This document shows, in pieces, positions 47,047-58,292 of a stretch of 64,000 nucleotides of DNA (within the stretch, counting starts at the first letter, position 1; every line of letters begins with the position of its first letter). The DNA is from Macrophomina tecta. Taxonomy: Eukaryota > Ascomycota > Dothideomycetes > Botryosphaeriales > Botryosphaeriaceae. The notes beneath the pieces are model-generated. The model saw only the letters and a program-made list of their open reading frames with translations, had not been told where the DNA came from and ran no database searches. Position numbers and translations under genes: made by a program. The stretch lies in NCBI GenBank assembly GCA_024180945.1, contig JAKSGN010000035.1, positions 2,356,001-2,420,000 on the forward strand, in the 5' to 3' direction.

Positions 47047-47404
47047 TGCTGGTCAATGATCATTGCTTCCATACTAATGGCCGTTTTGCCGAAGATTACG
47101 AGGCAGACTTTCAACACCGCCGCTCCTGACTCCCGCCACAGTGCAGAATGCGCCGCACTAGGCCCACAACAAAGGAGAGTATCGGCCATCTTGCCTTGGC
47201 CATCATTCTTGAATACGACAATGGACAGTAAGACAAGTACTTCAATCCTCCCCCTACGCTGCCTTTATTGCAGCACCAGCAGCTCACTCGTTATCTCATT
47301 CCAAGCCTGGCACCGCTCCGCAAGCCTTACCTGTACGACTATTGAAGACCTGGACCACAAGTACAACGAAAGAAATCTCGTGAATTCTCGACTTTCGACA
47401 CAAT
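47047..47404. other. Short divergent intergenic region
   Basis: It separates the start of the decayed minus-strand gene from the GT32 gene and must hold the GT32 promoter. A 120-codon plus-strand frame here has no recognisable features and overlaps the GT32 start. Confidence 0.45.
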
Positions 47405-48471
47405 ATGCAAGCCTTTAGATGCCTCGATGGGAAGGTGGTCCGCCCGCGGATGCTAGGATGTATCCTGCTGTACACACTCCTGGCAGTCGGGCTCCTGCAG
47501 CTGCTCAAGAAACCCCTCGCTCTCCTCCTCCAACCGACAACAAACTTCGAGACGGTTTACATCAGCAATTCCAACATACCTAAGATCATCCATCAAACGT
47601 ACGCAAACACCAGTATCCCGGATCACTGGAAGCCCGCACAGCGAAGCTGCTTGGACCTGCATCCTGACTACGAATACAAAGTAAGCAAATCACACGCCTG
47701 TCCGCGTAGATCGAAGGCGGAAACTGACAATATGATGATAGTTCTGGACGGATGATGATGCCAACGAGTTCATCGCGAGGGAATACCCCTGGTTCGAGGA
47801 GACATGGAAGAGCTACCCCCACAACATCCAGCGCGCCGACGCCCTGCGATACTTCGTGCTGGTGCACTTCGGCGGAGTCTACATCGACCTCGACGACGTA
47901 CGTCCCCTCCTCTCCCGCCTAAGCCGCTGCTGTCCTGCAAGCGAACTGACGCACATTTTCTCGAACACAGGGATGCAACTACCGCCTCGACCCGCTGCTC
48001 CAGTACCCAGCATGGCTCCCGCTCACCGCGCCCATCGGAGTCAGCAATGACGTGATGGGCAGCGTGCCGCACCACCCCTTCTTCGAGCTCGTCATCCGCG
48101 CCCTCGCAGACTATAACAGGAACTGGGCGTCGCCGTACCTCACCGTCATGTACACCACCGGGCCGCTTTTCCTGTCGGAGATGCGCAAGGAATACTTGTC
48201 GCTGCAGAACCTCGGTCCCGAAGAGAAGCTCTTCACCCTGAACCCGAAGGACTACGATCGCGACGGCGGGAGCATGTTTCACAGTTTCCGCGGCAGCTCC
48301 TGGCACGAGGACGACGCGAAGGTCATATTCTGGATGGGAGACCACTGGCTGCCGCTGGCCGTGTTCGGATTCGTCGCTGCCATCACTGTTCTGGGGTCGT
48401 TGTGGAAGTGCTACTGGCGCGTGGTCGATATCCCCGTGGGCCCTTCGCGGAAGCCGTCGGTACAGGGGTGA
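47405..48471 (+). CDS. GT32 glycosyltransferase, MIPC synthase (Sur1/Csg1)-like, 310 residues
   Basis: Three exons fit at phase 0: 47405-47680, 47742-47897 and 47971-48471. An N-terminal signal anchor lies at about residues 17-40. The GT32 core follows: IPKIIHQTYA, then FWTDDDANEF, and RADALRYFVLVHFGGVYIDLDD with the DxD metal/nucleotide-sugar site at 141-143. GSVPHHPFFELV and YTTGPLFLS are typical of the mannosyl-IPC synthase subgroup. A second membrane helix lies near 265-290, as in Sur1/Csh1. Such enzymes transfer mannose from GDP-mannose to inositol phosphorylceramide in the Golgi with the partner Csg2. Without a tree, an Och1-like paralogue of related fold remains possible. Confidence 0.88.
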
Positions 48472-49220
48472 AGGGGCGCGCACACACGGCGTGTGGGTTT
48501 TCCAATGAGACTTCACGATCACATGTTTCAGCGTCATAGAGCAGTCATTCTTTTTGGACCTTTCCTTTGTAGCTTACGTGAAAAAAAAGAAATTCCCGAA
48601 AGCTGTCCGACTAATTTGGTAAAAAGAAAAAAAAAAATAAAGTGATGGCAAGGCAGACTTTCGACCAAGGTTGGTGCTAAGTAACTCGTGTTGTGCTTGG
48701 ACCAAGGCGCATCGGGCCTTTACGTATGGAAATGCAACGGCGTCTTGGCCCAAAAACAACCGTCGAAAACAAAACTGTGGCGCAGATAGTCCGTTAGACT
48801 ACTTGTGACGGTATCAGCACGTATATACCATAGTGGTGCAAAGACGTGCGTTTCCTCTGATTTGTCCTAGGCTGTACGGTGCCGAAGTTTGTGAACTTTT
48901 AGTGGCAAAAGTGTATATTCTTTTCGCTATTTCATTACAGTGGGTACCTCTCGGCCGAGCAAAGGGTTGCAGCGGAATGATTGAAGAGCATCTTATTCGT
49001 AACTGGCAATAACCGGCGTTTTTGTTACTCTCTGAAAGAGTTTGAGTCTCCATCTCACAAAGATGTGGAGGCCAGGAAAGTTTGTAGATGACAGTGCCAT
49101 TATCAGATTTTTGTCGACTTGGTAGTCGCCTCCAACTTCACCTCCGTCCTATCTCCGGTTTCTCATGCTCAAGAACCCCACTTTGGAGGCCCACGGGTCA
49201 TGATGTGCCCTGTCCGCTGT

Positions 49221-49270
<50 letters not shown>

Positions 49271-50955
49271 CCGGTGTCATAGATTTGCTGGCTCCTTCCG
49301 TCACATGTGTATCCAGTCCGCCAAATCCGGTGCAGATCAACCCCTTCGAAGCGCTCCTCGACACCCGTTCCATTCAAAACATTTTGCTGCATCCACTTTC
49401 ACTATAAAGAGCCTGTAGAAGTTCAGTACTCCTCCTTTCCGCGCTTGAGCCGATGCCGCCCAATTAGTAGATGAACCGGTGGATCGCACAAACACACCAT
49501 ACCTCAGGCTGCCTGGAGATGTAGGACGATGAAGTCGACCTTCAGGGTGCTGGGCAATGTGCAAAAGCCGAGACTGAGATTGCGAGATGTTTGCCGCCCC
49601 TGGTCAGCGAATCAAGAGTTGAGACGAGCAGGGTTGCAAGTAAGCGTAGGAGACCTCATAGTAGTTGCGATAGTAATGGCAGTAGATGAAGCATTGATTA
49701 ATGCTCTCATACCATCTCGTGGCACTGGGTGAGCCACAGTTCTTAATTAGGATGGATCAACGGTCCGTACTATGGATTGATCCTGAGCTTGTCGAGGCCC
49801 CTAAAGAATACCGCAAACCCAACTCTAGCCCTTTCAGCCCCGAAATATCTGGGCTAACCGATTTATAAGTTCTAACGATAAAGGCTTGCCGCCATTTGAC
49901 TATATTTATATCCTCAAGCTAGGGCGGATGTATAGCGCGTATTCGGCGGCAGGCTTATCACCGGATAAGGACGAACTGAAAGTAAGCTTTCGTAAGCATC
50001 TTCGAGGAAAAAGCTTTGTCGTAGCTAGGTTATCCATTAAATTGGCTGCACAGCCCACTTCCGGTCCGCATAGACACTTTACACCCTTATCCAGATAGAG
50101 CGCGTTGGGGAAGCTTGCGTGACGGCTGATAGCAAGGAAGCGGCAGAAGTTTCTGACCCGCGACTATCTACTTGAAAGAAGCCTTTTCAGAGAAGACGAG
50201 GATCAGGTACAAACCTGTGCGCCGCCTGTGGGGCAGATGTGTTCCTCCCGCCCAGTGCAGTTTGGCGTTCCAGGTGGCGCTGACTGAAACGCCGTAGCGG
50301 TCAGCTACATTCAAATGCACTGTGCGATGGCTTACTGATTGATGTATTACGGTGATCCCAGCCTTAGTTTGTAAACCAGCTTGAAGGATAGCCTCGTTAC
50401 AGGCGCTTCGCGAGAGGTGCACACGGCGGCTCGATGTCCCTTGGCGCGCAGCGGGCGTACATTGGAAGTGTCCATCTCTCCAAAGGGCACCTTAATCAAC
50501 TTAAGCCTTGTGCGATCAAACATTCACATGGCTGTTGGCCATGACGGACCCTGGGACAATGCGGACGTATGTCCGATGCGGGCGGGACATCTGCACTCCT
50601 TCGACGTGTCATTCGCTGAGTCCCGCTCTGCCGAGAAGTATACAAGGTAGAATATATGACCGTGCTGGCGAAGCTTTACCAAAGAAGGTGATCGACGTGA
50701 GGTTTATCGAATTCGGGAGTCAGCCGGCGAGCTGCACGCGTTGCCCAAGCTCGAAGCGAGGCCTGTATGCTCCAACCACAGTTCAGCCTGTTTTACCCGT
50801 TCTGCAGTCAGCTTATTCAAGCGAAGATCTTGTGCAAGGCTTCCGTTCCTGTAGCAAAGGTGGGTTGCAGAGCTGGACAAAGAAGTGATAAAGTGCGAGG
50901 CTCCGGGGCCGCGCTTGGACTTCTCCCCACCTCGCGCAAATACTAGGACGAAAAG
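48472..50955. other. Gene-free stretch of about 2.5 kb
   Basis: No gene is supported. It contains a long (CT)n repeat at 49222-49267. Frames through the repeat encode serine-leucine or glutamate-arginine runs and are artefacts of it. Confidence 0.5.
49222..49267. repeat. (CT)23 microsatellite
   Basis: Twenty-three perfect CT units, the longest dinucleotide repeat in the window, away from any gene. Confidence 0.95.
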
Positions 50956-52386
50956 ATGGAGAGGCCACATCATCCGGAGAACTACAGCACGCTCGAGGTG
51001 GACAGGGACAAAGTGCAGGATCTGCCAGTGGCCAAAGAAGACGAAGCCGATCTACCACAGGCAATCAGCAACGGCGCTGCAGACGCCCCCGAAGTCGTGA
51101 GGAAGCAAGATGGGGAACCAAGCTCTACGGCGCGCCAAAGTAGGATATGCGGTCTCCGAAGACGGACGTTCTGGATCGTGCTCGCAATCGCCATTTTCGT
51201 GATCATTGGAGCGGCGGTTGGGGGCGGAGTTGGCGGGGCATTGAGCAACCGGGGTAGCTCCTCTCAGCCCTCAGGTCCTCCGCAGATTCTTCCCGCTTCC
51301 AACATCGCCGCTGTCAATTATACGGATACTCAGAACGTAACACATTACCGGGTTTACTTCCAGGCCACCACCACAGGTATATATCAGTCGGACTACGACA
51401 ATTCTACTTCAACGTGGACGGTATCTCCAATCGAGCTCTCAGGCAACAGATCCGCAATTGTGCCGCTCAATGGAACGTCTCTCAGTGCTCATGTAAATTT
51501 GGAGAACAGCACAAATGCAAGCAACGGACGTAACTTCCAGCCGCAAACCATTCTGACTCGACTAGCAGGTTAACTTCCACCTATTCTTCATCGACTCCGA
51601 CAACACTATCCGCGAAATCACCTCCAACTTGGCCGATCCTGCGTGGACTGAGGGAGATTTTAAACAGCCACTTCCGGTCGTCAATTCGTCCATAGTCTCC
51701 TCAGGAAAACAATGCCAGCAATGTAGCACCAACAACACCGTCATCTTCCAGAGCCAGCTGAACAACGAAAACACGCTCAACGCCGTCAACGAAAGTGCTA
51801 ATGGCGCGTCGAAACTCATCGCCAGCACCGTCAGCCCAGTTCTGGGAAGCGGCATGGCGCTCACCCAGCTTCTCCCAGACGTCAACGTGAATTACTCCAG
51901 TTTCGCGCTGTATGTCAATGCGGGGAACTTGCAGGAGATCACGTACAATGCAACATCACAGGACTGGGCTCTTCAAAGCGCTATGGGTCAGTCTTCTTAG
52001 TGGCATGATATTTGTGCGCATCCTCACTGATACACCTGCCAGAAACGGACGGCGTTGTAGCATCGCTGAGCGGGGAAGCGCACCTTGCCGCTTGGTGCAC
52101 CGTCATCAACGGTTATCGGCATATCACAGTGTTGTCCACTACGAGTAGCGGTGGCGTGCAATTGGTGTCGTGGAGCGGCATGCCTGGCCAGACCGGCTGG
52201 ACGCAGAGTAATGCGCTTGATGATTTTGAGGATGTCGTCAAGAACTCGGCCATCGCCTTCAATGAGGATGGGAGAGTCTATGCGTTTGAAACTGCCACAG
52301 ACGGCTCGACCCAGTTGAACGAGTGGGTGTACAGAGACAGTACTACATTTGACAAAACGGGCACGGTCAATACCACAATATTCTAG
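50956..52386 (+). CDS. Type II membrane protein with a fucose-lectin-like extracellular domain, 432 residues
   Basis: Three exons fit in phase: 50956-51492, 51569-51986 and 52043-52386. Residues 1-70 are polar and cytoplasmic. A single helix lies at 71-92 (WIVLAIAIFVIIGAAV) followed by a glycine-rich stretch, and residues 100-432 should be extracellular. This part has repeated beta-strand patterns (YRVYFQATTTGIYQSDYD, FHLFFIDSDNTIREI, ALYVNAGNLQEITYNA, EDGRVYAFETATDGSTQLNEW), as in six-bladed propellers of the fungal fucose-specific lectin type, and many NxS/T sites. Membrane-anchored lectin-like proteins of this layout are common in Pezizomycotina. Sugar binding is not shown for this protein. 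It converges with the HET-type remnant that ends 30 bases downstream. Confidence 0.75.
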
Positions 52387-52415
52387 GCCACGGTGACAGC
52401 AAAACATTCCTAGAA

Positions 52416-53620
52416 TTACGCGGAGCAAGAAGCTGATGACACGCAACTTATACCAAAAAGAATCTCGTCGCCGTCGTGTTCCTCCAAAGTGACCGCTCCT
52501 CCATTCATGGCGCCGTCCAAAATACAGTTCCCAAGCATGCTGAATGTTCCGTTGAATTCTTTGCGAGCAAGAACCAAAGGAACCTTGCACCCGTGTATGA
52601 TAGCAGTAGCATCACGGTCGTCGCACCAATGTGGGACACAGCCAATCCTGGAGTTCCCGTCCACCATGAGCTGCTCTTCCCTTTAATACGCCTACAACCT
52701 TTATAGACAGCGAAAGATTCATCACGTTTTCTATGTCCTTGAACGTACCTTTGATAGTCTCCGTGGGCCTCCACAACGCCTGCAAGGATGACTCGTACCA
52801 GTTTATAAGTATTTACTGCCATCCAATGCCTCGTCCTTTGACATGCCGATTTTTCTCTTTGCAAATTCTTGCAAAAGCAGCAAGCCATGAGCAGAATCAT
52901 ATTTCGATGAGACTTCAAGAGAAAACGCCGTTTTGGAGCTTGAACTGGCGTGACCAAAGATTCTGCCTCTCACACAGAGCACACGGTGCGCGCTTTCGGG
53001 AGATTCTTCATGGCCATAGGCATTTGAAGCATTCCATTGCGAGCCGCTTGCGGAACCTGCATGATTGAACATAGGAACTTGTGTATTAGCAGGGAACTCC
53101 CATTCAAGAATACAGCTAAGAAGCGATTGAATCTCGGAACTGTAGAAGACGCGCGACCTCGCCTTGTATTGATGATTGACCGACAGAAAGTCTAGAGAGC
53201 CTGTGTCTCTTGTAACTGAGTACGCGAGGTTCATAAACTCTTCCTCTACGGGCGTCCTATAGCTCGGAAAGAAACTTGCCAGTTTCCAGTTTCCAAGATA
53301 CGCAAAGAGGCTGTCGCGATACCTGGTGTTATGGGACAAAATGCTTGTCCCAGAAATCAGACATAGAAGATCGGAGCTGCCAAAGGACACTTGGGCAGAA
53401 ATAAGAAAAGTTGGCATCTCAGGACCTTCCCGCTGATCTGGCAAATTGGCGCCAATTTTGCCATCGGGTGAAGACTCCAAATCCTTTGCAGAAGTGCGAT
53501 GGAGCACGAGAGGGTCTGTAGCAGGTGATTTTGGCTCTTCAGGACCTTTGAATGAGTGACCGTGAGATCTGGATGATGCTGAGTTGCTGATCCGTTGTTT
53601 GCGTCAGGGTGTTGAGTCGA
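52416..53620 (-). pseudogene. N-terminally truncated HET-type incompatibility gene
   Basis: The frame open from about 53615 to 52803 and its continuation to 52416 match the part of HET proteins behind the HET domain: EEEFMNLAYSVTRDTGSLDFLS, then LSCILEWEFPANTQ, and the C-terminal block RIGCVPHWCDD with AIIHGCKVPLVL. The N-terminal HET domain is absent. Only about 330 bases separate the open frame from the stop of the next gene at 53949, too few for it, and I see none of its motifs. The frame changes at about 52810, explained either by one extra base or by a 37-base intron (GTAAAT...TTGCAG); a second intron (GTACGT to TTAAAG, about 52760-52690) restores the last frame. Expression as a short protein is possible, but loss of the HET domain suggests a relic. 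Confidence 0.6.
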
Positions 53621-53948
53621 CTCACGCGCTGGGCTGAAGCCAGCCATCTTTAGCAACCGTATGTGGCGCGCGCTTTCCAGCGGACTTTATCGGTACGTGG
53701 TGACGCAGACCATGATTGCAGAGAGTTCCAGATATCATGCGGTCCGTATTGTAAGACCGTGAACAAGTGTGCTTTTTGTATAGCTGCTCTAGTCAAACCA
53801 ACCTGCACGACGCCTCAGCACTCCCCACTGCCAAGTCGCACAGATGAAGAAACCTTACAAGTTCGTGCAGCGCATGCACCCTATTATTATTATTGTTTTG
53901 GCTGCGGGATCCCATAGACAGCTCATTAAATATACATATATCCTGAGT

Positions 53949-56170
53949 TCATACTACGATAGCCTCCAAGACAGCTCCGATCTTGCACTCCTGCACCTCC
54001 CGCACCAACCTCACCACAGCCTCTTCCAAAGCTAGCACGCTCTCCACCCTCTCAGTCACCAAGTTTCCTCCCGCTGCAGCCTTCGCAATCCCTAAGTAGT
54101 CCGGCCCGCCGCCTCTCAAATCAATCCCCAGCCCCTGATCCGACGTCTTGGCCGCCAACCCATCCGGATGCACGTCGTTGATGCAAGACCTGGTAGCCTT
54201 CCACCCCCCGTTATTGACCACCACTGTCAAGAACGGCGTCTTGTGCTGATACTGCGCCCAATACACGGCCGACGGCGCTCCGAACACGAAGCTGCCATCA
54301 CCCGTAATACTGCACACAAACCTCCCACTCCCTCCAGCACCCTCCTGCCTCCTATTGACGCACGGCCGCTCATTGGACGTATCATACAGCTGCGTCGCCA
54401 ACTTCATCCCAATCGCCGCGCCGCCGCTCCATCCCAATCCACTCCCGCCCTTCGTGAAGTTCGTCGCCGGCACGTCCAGCCGCAACTGCTCGCTCAACGC
54501 GACCTGATTCGTCACCACATCACTCACCCACACCGTATCATCCGGCAAAAGCCTCCTCAACGACCTAAACAAATAATCCGCCGACAGCCTCCCATCCGCC
54601 CTCGGCGCGGCCCTCTCATCCAACAGCCTCCAACCCTCCGCGTGCTCCCTCCCCAACGCCTCCCACCTGGCCTCCCAGTCCTCCCTCCTCGCCTCCGCTT
54701 CCAGCCTCTCCCTCACATACGCCACGACCTGCGCCACGGCCACCGCGCACTCCGCCCCCCACGCCCCCTCCGCGCCCACATCAAACAGCCCCATCCGCTC
54801 CTTGACCACGTCGGCGTCGACGTGGAAAATCCTCGCGCCCTCGGTCCCGGGGCGCACCTTCACCGGAATCCACGGCACGTCCACATCCAGCAGCACCACG
54901 ACATCCGCCCGCCTGATCGCGGCCGCGGCGCCGGTTCCCCTTGCCAGCCACGCGCGATGCCCCGCCGGGAACGACATCTCGCGGAACTCGGAGTCGAACA
55001 CCTGCACGCCGCTGACGAGGTCGGCGAGTTCGACGAGCGCGCGCACGGCGGCGTTGGAGCGGCCGAGGTAGCCGGTGACGATGAGGGGGTGCTGGGCGGC
55101 GAGGAGGGCGCCGCCGATTGCTTCGACGGCGTTGGGCGGGAGGGCGCCGAGGCAGGAGAGCGGAAGGGAAGGGGAGGTGGGTAAGGGGAGGGAGGTGCGG
55201 GCGGCGAGGACCTCGCGGGCGGCGGTGAGGTAGGCCGGGCCGGGACTGGCGGCGACGGCGAGCCGGAGGGCGCGGGAGGTGAGGGCGTGGGCGTGCTCGG
55301 CGCACTTGAGCTCGGCGGTGAAGCGGGCGTAGGGGGCGAGGAGGAGGTGTTGGTTGGGGATGTCTTGGTACCTGGCGGTCGGGTCAGTGCAGGCTTATGC
55401 GGCTGTATCTGGGGCTGTGTAGGATGGAAGTAGAGGAGGGGAGAAGGAGAGAGAGAAAAAAAAAAAAGCGAAGAGCGTACCATTGCACGTGCTCGGATCG
55501 GGAGCCCTGGAGCTCGCCGTGGAGCGTGAGGGGAGCTTGGCCGGCGAAGATCAAGACCGGAGCTCTACCTGAGGAAGCGTTGTGTAGACCTTGGCCGAGG
55601 GCTGCGGTGCCGACGTCAACGTGGACGATGACGCATTGAGGCCGTTTGGTCAAGCGCGCAAAGCCGTCGGCGGCTGAGAGAGCTACGAACTGTGACTGTA
55701 TGAGTATATTCCGTTTCGTCGTCTGCGTTTTCTCATGAGCAGCAGTTGGTTCGCTCTTCTTGGAGTATTTTAGGTAGACCGTGCGAGTATGAAACGGTGG
55801 ACAAAGTGGGATAGTTGACGGATAAGAAAATCCAGTTTGTAGTGCTCAACGCCGGACTTCCAGCATCAACACCGTAAGATGAGAATCTGTACCGGCATTC
55901 GGGTGGAAGAGAACGAGATAGGAAAGGAGACTCATCGCTCACCTCATGCAGAAAGATCAACAATTTCGGCCAGACCCTTCCTTCCTGTTTTCGTCGTGAA
56001 TAGGCCTCGATAATGCTGGGATGGTCAGAGCCCAAGACGGTAAAGAGGTAGTCAACGCCGGCCTGTAGTTATAATCAGTATAGCGGAACATCCGGGTTGT
56101 GGCCAAGATCACTTACCAGCGCCAAGCTCTCCAGAAAGAGATCGGCCACGGTGTTTTCCTGAGCTGCCAT
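53949..56170 (-). CDS. Thiamine-diphosphate-dependent enzyme (acetolactate synthase/benzoylformate decarboxylase-like), 601 residues
   Basis: Four exons fit in phase: 56170-56117, 56062-55943, 55689-55481 and 55371-53949. The three domains of the POX/ALS family are present. The N-terminal domain has the cofactor-activating glutamate (Glu58, in FLHE, at the exon 2/3 border), followed by ALSAADGFAR. The middle domain has ADVVVLLDVDVPW. The C-terminal ThDP site runs from GDGSFVFG (about 485) to NN (about 514). The reaction is not predictable: catalytic acetolactate synthase in fungi (Ilv2) is mitochondrial and differs, whereas this protein lacks a clear transit peptide. Related fungal entries are usually labelled only as ThDP enzymes; decarboxylation or carboligation of a 2-oxo acid is the general expectation. 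The acceptor of exon 3 could lie 6 bases earlier (also in frame). Confidence 0.85.
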
Positions 56171-57034
56171 AACTGATAGATGGTCTGAGTTTTTGACCTG
56201 TTGAGTAGCTTCCTTGGCCGTGGGCTAGTTTTGATTTCAGCGGGCGGTCGGATAAGCGAGAATCGGCTGCGCGGGCGACGATGGGACACGCGGGTGATGG
56301 GATAGGCGGGCTGGAAAATGCACGGATTCACGTTACGTGATATACCATGCCATCCAGGCCGGCTGTTCTGCCATGTTGGTATCCGATGCTGCGGGCAACG
56401 TCAGGGCCGGCGGCGGGATACGGGTGGGGAACAGAGAGAGCGCGAGAGACGGCACGGAACTGGGGCAGGGAGTGCGTGTTTGTGGATGGGGAACGGGTCT
56501 CCGGGTCGGCATGCGGCGTGGCAGAAAAAGCGGCACAGCCCGAGCACGGTAACGAGAACACCCCCGGCCGAGCGAAAGACGGTCAGCCCACTGAGTGCTT
56601 CTGATGCCCGTCAGAATGGATTTCTCCGGCACTCAGGCCTCGGAAGCAGCAGGCGTATTCCGGAGATTGGTCGATGCGGTCCGGCCGCGCGGATTCGAGG
56701 AGAACATTTGCCATTGCGGCAGAAGGCAAGGAAGATAGTTGCGTAACAAGTGTCTCAGAAGTAAAGTGTCACTTTCCGTCTGCGGCTCGGCACATGCAGG
56801 TGCGGCGAACCCTTGCCGGCTGAAGTCGACGCCCTGCCCTTTAAACACCGCGGAGCGTAGCCTCTTCGGGCAAGCCGGAAGGGAACCTTCCAACCTCCTC
56901 GCATCAGCAAAGATACTGGCCCACACGCGGACATACGAAATTCATTTGCGCTTCGAGCACCGCTATCATCACGCGCTGGCTACTCCTCAATATGCAACAC
57001 AAACGAAAGCGCCGGGCACACTGGCTCTGGGAGC
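56171..57034. other. Intergenic region upstream of the ThDP enzyme
   Basis: No gene is supported. Several overlapping frames on both strands between 56310 and 57030 have no recognisable content. The left end should carry the ThDP enzyme promoter, the right end the 3' region of the next minus-strand gene. Confidence 0.5.
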
Positions 57035-58292
57035 CTAGTCAACTCCCACCGCGCTCGTCGAGGAACTTCTTATCGACACGCACGTCCTGACCTGAATCCC
57101 GTCTCCCATACTCCTTTCTCGTGGGATGATCTCCTCCTCACTTCCGCTTTCCCCGAAATGATTCGTCGTAACAACCGCCGTGGTATCGATCCTGCTGCGC
57201 CCCTTATCCGGCACCAGGCCCGGATGGTGTTGGCCCGCAGTGCCATGCGACGATAGATGGCTCATCTTGTATCCTCGGCCACCAGAGTAGTAATTTTGCT
57301 TCGACTGCTGGCTCGACGACAGCATGGGCAGCGCCCGTGACAGCACCCAGCGCAGTGAAGGCAGGCATGTGCAGACAAGTCCGACCGCCGCCTCAATGTA
57401 CGACCACAGGAACGCTGGGGCCGAGTCCCATGTGGTGTCTTTGACTTTCCGCGTGGATGCGACCAGTGCCTTCATCCGGATGGCGCTTGCAACGCAAACG
57501 AACAGCCCAAGTGCGAAGAGCACTATCAGCCCGATCTTCTTGGTTCGCGTCATTTGTAGGCGCTGGATGAAGGGCATCGGCAGAAGGGCCACCCAGATGT
57601 CTGTGACGGTGTTGAAGGCCGCCCACGACCATCGAAACGCGCTGTTGTTGATGCAGTGGCCGTTAATTTTGCGGTTCCAGTTGTATGCGATCGGGATGCA
57701 TTCGAGAAGTGTAGCCATGATGAAGCTGAAGGAGCCGACAACAACGGCAGCTACGGACGCCAGACAGACGACCCGGAAAGAATGAATCTGGAAGACGCGG
57801 AGATAGAGGAGGAGGAATGCGAGCTTGTTGAAGCAAATGACGCATTTGTAGAATATCTGGAAAAGAAAGAAATACTGCAAACATGGTCAACACACGCTTC
57901 GTGATGTCTAGCTGAAGGCTGGCGTACTTTGAGTGCAAGATTCAAGTTTCCCCCCGCCGCCACAATGTCTTTCTTCCTGAGCCCGAACCCGTGCCTGACC
58001 GCTGATGCTGTCTTAGCTATTGGCATTCCAGTTGGAGAAGTTTTACTGACCTTCACAGCCTATGACCGTGATAACAATCAGACAGCACTGGAAGATGTCA
58101 GTTTGAAGGATCCATCTCACGAGTGCACAAGAAACACACATTCGAGAGGGCCACCATGGCTTCTTCTAAGCCCAGCCAGCCCCGTCTCTTGTATACGGCA
58201 GCCATGCGGCCGCAGACGAGGCATGTCGAGAAGGTCGTCAAGGCGATGGACACGCCGGTGATGGCGTTGCCCTGACCCTCCCAAGCCTCCAT
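57035..58292 (-). CDS. Second rhodopsin-domain 7TM protein (Pth11-like group), 367 residues
   Basis: Four exons fit in phase: 58292-58140, 58087-58051 (37 bases), 58001-57928 and 57874-57035. Seven helices are predicted. Landmarks are AVRHGFGLRKKDI in the second loop, YKCVICFNKLAFLLLYLRVF in helix 4, LECIPIAYNWN after helix 5, HCINNSAFRWSWAAFNTVTDIWVALLPMPFIQRLQM through helix 6 (a common form of the family is C.....F....A..N..TD..I..LP...I) and YIEAAVGLVCTCLPSLR in helix 7. The tail is polar with a basic S/R-rich end. Ligand unknown. The gene layout parallels that of the other rhodopsin-type gene in this window. Confidence 0.88.

Noticed and set aside
33039..48471. ERG3, SGNH hydrolase, GH76 and GT32 as one cell-envelope gene cluster
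   Set aside because: Genes lie on both strands, are separated by gene-poor or decayed stretches, and belong to housekeeping families usually found dispersed; co-location is probably chance.
54168..55184. 338-codon plus-strand open frame
   Set aside because: Antisense shadow of the ThDP enzyme exon; composition is P/R/H-rich and its borders follow the codon bias of the real gene.
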